Below, piece by piece: positions 15,536-20,985 of a stretch of DNA of 20,985 bases. Numbering within the stretch: position 1 is the stretch's first letter; every line of letters begins with the position of its first letter. The translations under genes and the position numbers were made by a program. Under the pieces are notes generated by a model, which saw only the letters and a list, made by a program, of their open reading frames with translations, was not told where the DNA came from and searched no databases. The stretch spans positions 1 to 20,985 of the forward strand of contig CAUAEH010000033.1 in NCBI GenBank assembly GCA_958427975.1, read 5' to 3'. The DNA is from an uncultured Collinsella sp. Its GTDB lineage: Bacteria > Actinomycetota > Coriobacteriia > Coriobacteriales > Coriobacteriaceae.

Positions 15536-16948
15536 ATGGCAGGTAACATGCAGGACAACTTTGACGAGAACGGCAACCCCATCCGCTGCTCCTTCTGCGG
15601 AAAAGAGCAGGGACAGGTTCGCCGCCTTGTTAAGGGTCCGACCAACATCTTTATCTGTGACGAGTGCGTCGCCGCCTGCTCCGAGATCCTTGAGGAGTCG
15701 CTGGCTTCGGACTTTATGGACGCCGCCCGCAACGGCAATCTCCCGGGTTTCCTCAACGACCACGGCCAGGCTGCGTCTCAGCCCGCCGTTGACCCCGAGA
15801 CGGAGGGCTTTGAGCTTGAGGACGACCGTCAGGTGATTACGCACGTGCCGACACCGCACGAGATCTATGACGAGCTTTCGGCCTATGTTATGGGGCAGGA
15901 GGACGCCAAGCGCGCCATGTCGGTGGCCGTGTACAACCACTACCGTCGCGTGATCGAGGGCGGTGCTGCGGTGTCCGCCCTTGACGAGGCATCGGGCATG
16001 GGCGCCCAGTTTGACGATGACATGGACGAGGTGGAACTTGCCAAGTCCAACATTTTGCTGCTTGGCCCCACCGGTACCGGTAAGACCCTGCTGGCCCAGA
16101 CGCTCGCGCGCATCCTCGAGGTGCCGTTTGCCATCGCCGACGCCACCGCGCTCACCGAGGCCGGTTACGTGGGCGAGGACGTGGAGAATATCCTGCTCAA
16201 GCTCATCAACGCCGCCGATGGCGATATTGAGCGCGCGCAGGTTGGCATTATCTACGTGGACGAGATCGATAAGATTGCCCGCAAGGCCGAGAACCTCTCC
16301 ATCACCCGTGATGTTTCGGGCGAGGGCGTCCAGCAGGCACTGCTTAAGATTCTTGAGGGCACGGTTGCCAGCGTTCCGCCCACCGGCGGCCGCAAGCATC
16401 CCCAGCAGGAGCTGCTGCAGATCGACACGACGAACATCCTGTTCATCTGCGGCGGTGCCTTTGTGGGTCTGGATAAGATCATCGCCGATCGCGTGGGCAA
16501 CAAGGGCGTGGGCTTTAACTCCGAGATCGCCGGCCCCACTTCGGTCGACGAGAACGACCTGCTGCGTCAGGTGCTCCCGCAGGACCTCAACGCCTTTGGC
16601 ATGATCCCCGAGTTCGTGGGTCGTACGCCCGTCGTCACCCAGACGCAGGCGCTCGACGAGGACGACCTGGTGTCAATCCTGACCGAGCCCAAGAACGCCG
16701 TGGTGCGCCAGTACCGCAAGATGTTCCAGCTCGAGGACGTCGATCTTGAGTTTGAGGACACCGCCCTGCACGAGATTGCCCGCATGGCGCTTGCCCGCAA
16801 GACCGGCGCCCGCGGCCTGCGCGCCATCTGCGAGGACGTGCTGCAGCAGACGATGTTCGACCTCCCCAGCGAGGAGGGCGTTTCCAAGGTCGTCGTAACC
16901 GAAGCCGCCGTAAAGGGCGAAGAACAGCCCCAGCGTATCTACGGCTAG
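15536..16948 (+). CDS. clpX: ATP-dependent Clp protease ATP-binding subunit ClpX
   Basis: AAA+ unfoldase that recognises substrates and threads them into ClpP. Its 470 residues begin with the C4 zinc-binding domain (C18, C21, C41, C44), which binds adaptors and substrates. Walker A GPTGTGKT is at 177-184, Walker B IIYVDEID follows, then the pore loop GYVGEDVEN, the RKH loop in PPTGGRKHP and the sensor 2 region KTGARGLRAI. The VGF in NKGVGFNSE is the likely ClpP-binding loop (IGF in E. coli). It is longer than the 424 residues of E. coli ClpX, because of an acidic linker after the zinc domain (about 55-105) and an acidic insert just before Walker A (SALDEASGMGAQFDDDMDE). The start codon lies one nt after the clpP stop with AAGGA eight nt upstream. 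A strong terminator ends the operon. Confidence 0.97.
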   Translation: MAGNMQDNFDENGNPIRCSFCGKEQGQVRRLVKGPTNIFICDECVAACSEILEESLASDFMDAARNGNLPGFLNDHGQAASQPAVDPETEGFELEDDRQVITHVPTPHEIYDELSAYVMGQEDAKRAMSVAVYNHYRRVIEGGAAVSALDEASGMGAQFDDDMDEVELAKSNILLLGPTGTGKTLLAQTLARILEVPFAIADATALTEAGYVGEDVENILLKLINAADGDIERAQVGIIYVDEIDKIARKAENLSITRDVSGEGVQQALLKILEGTVASVPPTGGRKHPQQELLQIDTTNILFICGGAFVGLDKIIADRVGNKGVGFNSEIAGPTSVDENDLLRQVLPQDLNAFGMIPEFVGRTPVVTQTQALDEDDLVSILTEPKNAVVRQYRKMFQLEDVDLEFEDTALHEIARMALARKTGARGLRAICEDVLQQTMFDLPSEEGVSKVVVTEAAVKGEEQPQRIYG

Positions 16949-16970
16949 ACCTGCCTAAAACGTGTTTGCA

Positions 16971-17006
16971 AATAGCCTCCGACCACCCGCGGTCGGAGGC
17001 TATTTT
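16971..17006 (+). terminator. Intrinsic terminator after clpX
   Basis: Perfect 13-bp stem ATAGCCTCCGACC (16972-16984) with GGTCGGAGGCTAT (16991-17003), extendable by an A-T pair, loop ACCCGC, followed by TTTT and AT-rich sequence. Confidence 0.94.
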
Positions 17007-17034
17007 ATATATGCGCAATAACCCCAACTACCTG

Positions 17035-17043
17035 TGTTATTCT
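17035..17043 (+). promoter_or_regulatory. Candidate extended -10 promoter for valS
   Basis: TGT then TATTCT (17038-17043). A start near 17050 would give a leader of about 185 nt that includes the whole hairpin element at 17099-17214. No good -35 box is visible. The 286-bp stretch 16949-17234 contains the clpX terminator, this candidate and the hairpin element. Confidence 0.38.
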
Positions 17044-17098
17044 GTGTGTTTGTTTAAGCCTCAGCGAAGTCATTCAGACTGAAGTAATCGATACCTAA

Positions 17099-17214
17099 GG
17101 GGAGGAATGTAGGCCCGATTTTCGTAGATTCCGCACGAGCCGAAGACCACTTAATGTGGTCTTCGAGTGAGCCCAGGACTTGACCGAGCGAAAATCGCGC
17201 CTACATTCCTTCCC
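17099..17214 (+). repeat. Long nested hairpin element, copy A (valS leader; possible structured RNA)
   Basis: The outer stem pairs 17099-17124 with 17189-17214: GGGGAGGAATGTAGGC with GCCTACATTCCTTCCC (one G-U), a single C-C opposition, then CGATTTTCG with CGAAAATCG, 25 pairs in all. An inner stem CGAAGACCAC (17141-17150) with GTGGTCTTCG (17156-17165) closes a TTAAT loop. Between them lies TTCCGCACG (17129-17137) on one side and GGACT (17176-17180) on the other. The same blocks, with compensatory arm changes, occur on the minus strand after valS (copy B). The outer stem ends nine nt before the valS ribosome site (AGGGAG, 17223-17228), so it does not directly cover it. It lacks a T-box sequence and a terminal U-run. 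It could be a conserved RNA element or a mobile palindromic repeat; I cannot decide which. Confidence 0.7.
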
Positions 17215-17234
17215 GGCGGGACAGGGAGAGATAT

Positions 17235-19931
<2,697 letters not shown>

Positions 19932-19950
19932 GTCTAACTTGGGGGCGCGT

Positions 19951-20051
19951 CCCGATGCTTTGCTCTCCGCTGCGAACAGTCCCGCGCAAGACGGACAGCA
20001 CATTAAGTGCTGTCCTTTGCGTGCGGAACTTGCGGCGAGAAAAGCATCGGG
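19951..20051 (-). repeat. Long nested hairpin element, copy B (inverted relative to copy A)
   Basis: Outer arms CCCGATGCTTT (19951-19961) and AAAGCATCGGG (20041-20051) pair over 11 bp, with a further TCTC/GAGA segment. The inner stem GGACAGCAC (19993-20001) with GTGCTGTCC (20007-20015) closes ATTAA (TTAAT on the minus strand). Read on the minus strand, it carries GGCCCGAT, TTCCGCACG, CACTTAATGTG and GGGACT in the same order as copy A. A middle helix (AGTTCCG with CGGGACT, then CGCAA with TTGCG) is fully paired only on the minus strand, where one position is G-U; on the plus strand it would be C-A. Sense is therefore likely minus, pointing toward the end of valS. No minus-strand gene lies downstream. 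Confidence 0.65.
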
Positions 20052-20096
20052 CCGTTCCTAGTGCGGTTACGTGGTTGTTTGCAACTGGTAGGTTGG

Positions 20097-20114
20097 GGCC
20101 ACTGGGTTGTGGCC
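20097..20114. repeat. Small perfect hairpin in the valS-folC gap
   Basis: GGCCAC (20097-20102) and GTGGCC (20109-20114) around TGGGTT; TTTGCA (20078-20083) and TGCAAA (20125-20130) could close an outer stem. Part of the 279-bp gene-free stretch 19932-20210. Confidence 0.4.
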
Positions 20115-20158
20115 TTGATCTTGCTGCAAAGCGGTGTTTGGCTGATATTTTGAATGGG

Positions 20159-20189
20159 AGGGGCTCGTTGTTGATTCGGGCCTCTTTTT
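20159..20189 (+). terminator. Terminator-like hairpin just before folC
   Basis: AGGGGCTCG (20159-20167) pairs with CGGGCCTCT (20177-20185), nine bp including two G-T pairs, and runs into TTTTT (20185-20189). It ends 21 nt before the folC start. It may end valS transcription or act as an attenuator for folC; TGATATTTT at 20143-20151 is a possible extended -10 element just upstream. Confidence 0.6.
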
Positions 20190-20210
20190 ATGTTGAGGGG
20201 ACTTTGGGTT

Positions 20211-20985
20211 ATGGCTAAGCGTTCTGGGTCGTATGTCGTTCCTTTCTCGTTTGATTTGCTTTCGTTTGGTGAGGCTGTTGGGCTTGCTGCTGATACGGGG
20301 CGGATTTCTGGGGATGCTGGTCCTCTACTCGAGACGGTTATCGATATGCTCGATGAACTGGGGCGTCCGGATGAGTATTTTGATTGCATTCAGGTTGCCG
20401 GTACCAATGGCAAGACTTCGACCACGCGTTTTTCAGCTGCTATCCTTCGCGGCGAGGGGCTCAAGACCGCGCTGTATACGTCACCGCAGCTGGTGCGCTA
20501 TCCCGAGCGCATGGAGGTTGACGGCCACGTTGTGAGCGACGAGGCCTTTGCCCGTGGCGTTTCGGCAGCTGTCGAGGCGGGGCGTCGTGTGAATGCGCGC
20601 CGTGTGGCGGCGGGGGAGCGCGCCTATTCCATCACGCCGTTTGACCTGCTGACGGCTGCTGCACTGGTGGTGTTTGCCGAGGCTTGCGTGGACGTGGCCG
20701 TGCTTGAGGTCGGCATGGGCGGACGCTGGGATGCTACGAGTGCGACCGATCCTGTCGCCGTGGCCATTACAGGCATTGGGCTCGATCACACACGTATTTT
20801 GGGCGATACGCTCGAGGCCATTGCGGGGGAGAAGGCTGCGGTCATTAAGCCCGGACGCCTGGTTGTGCTGGGCGAGGGCACGCATGAGGCGAGCGTTCAG
20901 CGCGTGATGGATGCCCGTTGTCGAGAGTGCGGCATTGTGCCGCTCGTGGTGAGTCATGCCACGACTAAGGTGCCGGTGCATGTGG
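20211..20985 (+). CDS. folC: Folylpolyglutamate synthase / dihydrofolate synthase, N-terminal part (3' end outside window)
   Basis: FolC adds glutamate to folates and, in many bacteria, to dihydropteroate, in the cytosol. The first 258 residues are present and the frame stays open to the window end. The ATP-binding loop AGTNGKTS is at 63-70 (GTNGKGS is more usual in FolC; GKTS is also seen in Mur ligases). YTSPQLVRYPERM (89-101) corresponds to the FolC signature YTSPHLVRFNERI, with Gln in place of His. VLEVGMGGRWDATSA and GLDHTRILGDTLEAIAGEKAAVIKPG are strong FolC motifs. ATG 20211 is chosen with GAGGGG about 10 nt upstream; an in-frame ATG at 20190 directly abuts a T-run and has no ribosome site. 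It begins 279 bp after valS, a common neighbour in Gram-positive bacteria. The family is clear; whether it is mono- or bifunctional cannot be told. Confidence 0.93.
   Translation, partial: MAKRSGSYVVPFSFDLLSFGEAVGLAADTGRISGDAGPLLETVIDMLDELGRPDEYFDCIQVAGTNGKTSTTRFSAAILRGEGLKTALYTSPQLVRYPERMEVDGHVVSDEAFARGVSAAVEAGRRVNARRVAAGERAYSITPFDLLTAAALVVFAEACVDVAVLEVGMGGRWDATSATDPVAVAITGIGLDHTRILGDTLEAIAGEKAAVIKPGRLVVLGEGTHEASVQRVMDARCRECGIVPLVVSHATTKVPVHV

Noticed and set aside
17107..17112. Start-stop mini-frame ATG TAG in hairpin copy A after GGGGAGG
   Set aside because: The spacing from the purine run is too short for initiation and the bases lie in a perfect stem.
17050..17234. T-box riboswitch in the valS leader
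   Set aside because: No AGGGUGGNACCGCG-type T-box sequence and no stem I specifier layout that I can recognise.
20052..20210. Tetrahydrofolate riboswitch before folC
   Set aside because: Some hairpins are present, but I could not find the conserved core of known THF riboswitches.

Overview
The window looks like a chromosomal segment from a high-GC Gram-positive gut anaerobe. Gene content, the selenium and molybdenum enzymes and the order tig-clpP-clpX-valS-folC fit Coriobacteriia, most likely Collinsella or a close relative. That assignment is inference from family knowledge, not a database match. Every gene is on the + strand. The first gene (formate/nitrite-type channel) and the last (folC) are cut by the window ends.

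Layout. (1) 1-635: 3' part of an FNT-family anion channel and its terminator. (2) 700-6424: a cytoplasmic molybdopterin oxidoreductase with a cysteine at the molybdenum-ligand position, then a complete selenocysteine decoding cluster: selA, selB (4-nt overlap) and the tRNA-Sec gene 36 bp after selB. (3) 6579-7622: mobA (molybdenum cofactor nucleotidylation) and a DUF3343 'Se/S carrier-like' protein with an unusual cysteine-rich N-terminus. (4) 7880-9295: NADP-type glutamate dehydrogenase with its own terminator. (5) 9391-13190: FAD subunit plus a fused 2Fe-2S/molybdenum subunit of a xanthine-dehydrogenase-like hydroxylase of the presumed selenium-dependent type, then a terminator. (6) 13277-13360: tRNA-Leu(UAG). 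(7) 13452-16948: trigger factor, ClpP and ClpX, the nascent-chain folding and proteolysis block. (8) 17235-20985: valyl-tRNA synthetase and the 5' part of folC.

How the genes fit together. The left two thirds links molybdenum and selenium biology: Sec insertion (SelA, SelB, tRNA-Sec), Mo cofactor maturation (MobA), a putative selenium carrier and two molybdenum enzymes. The right third is housekeeping.

Most notable non-coding signal: two long nested hairpin elements flank valS in opposite orientation (17099-17214 on +, 19951-20051 on -). When both are read in the same sense they share identical blocks (GGCCCGAT, TTCCGCACG, CACTTAATGTG, GGACT), while the paired arms around these blocks differ but stay complementary. 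That pattern suggests a structured RNA family or a mobile palindromic repeat, and I cannot match it to a known class. The tRNA-Sec is also unusual: C instead of U at position 33, and a G-A opposition at the eighth acceptor pair.
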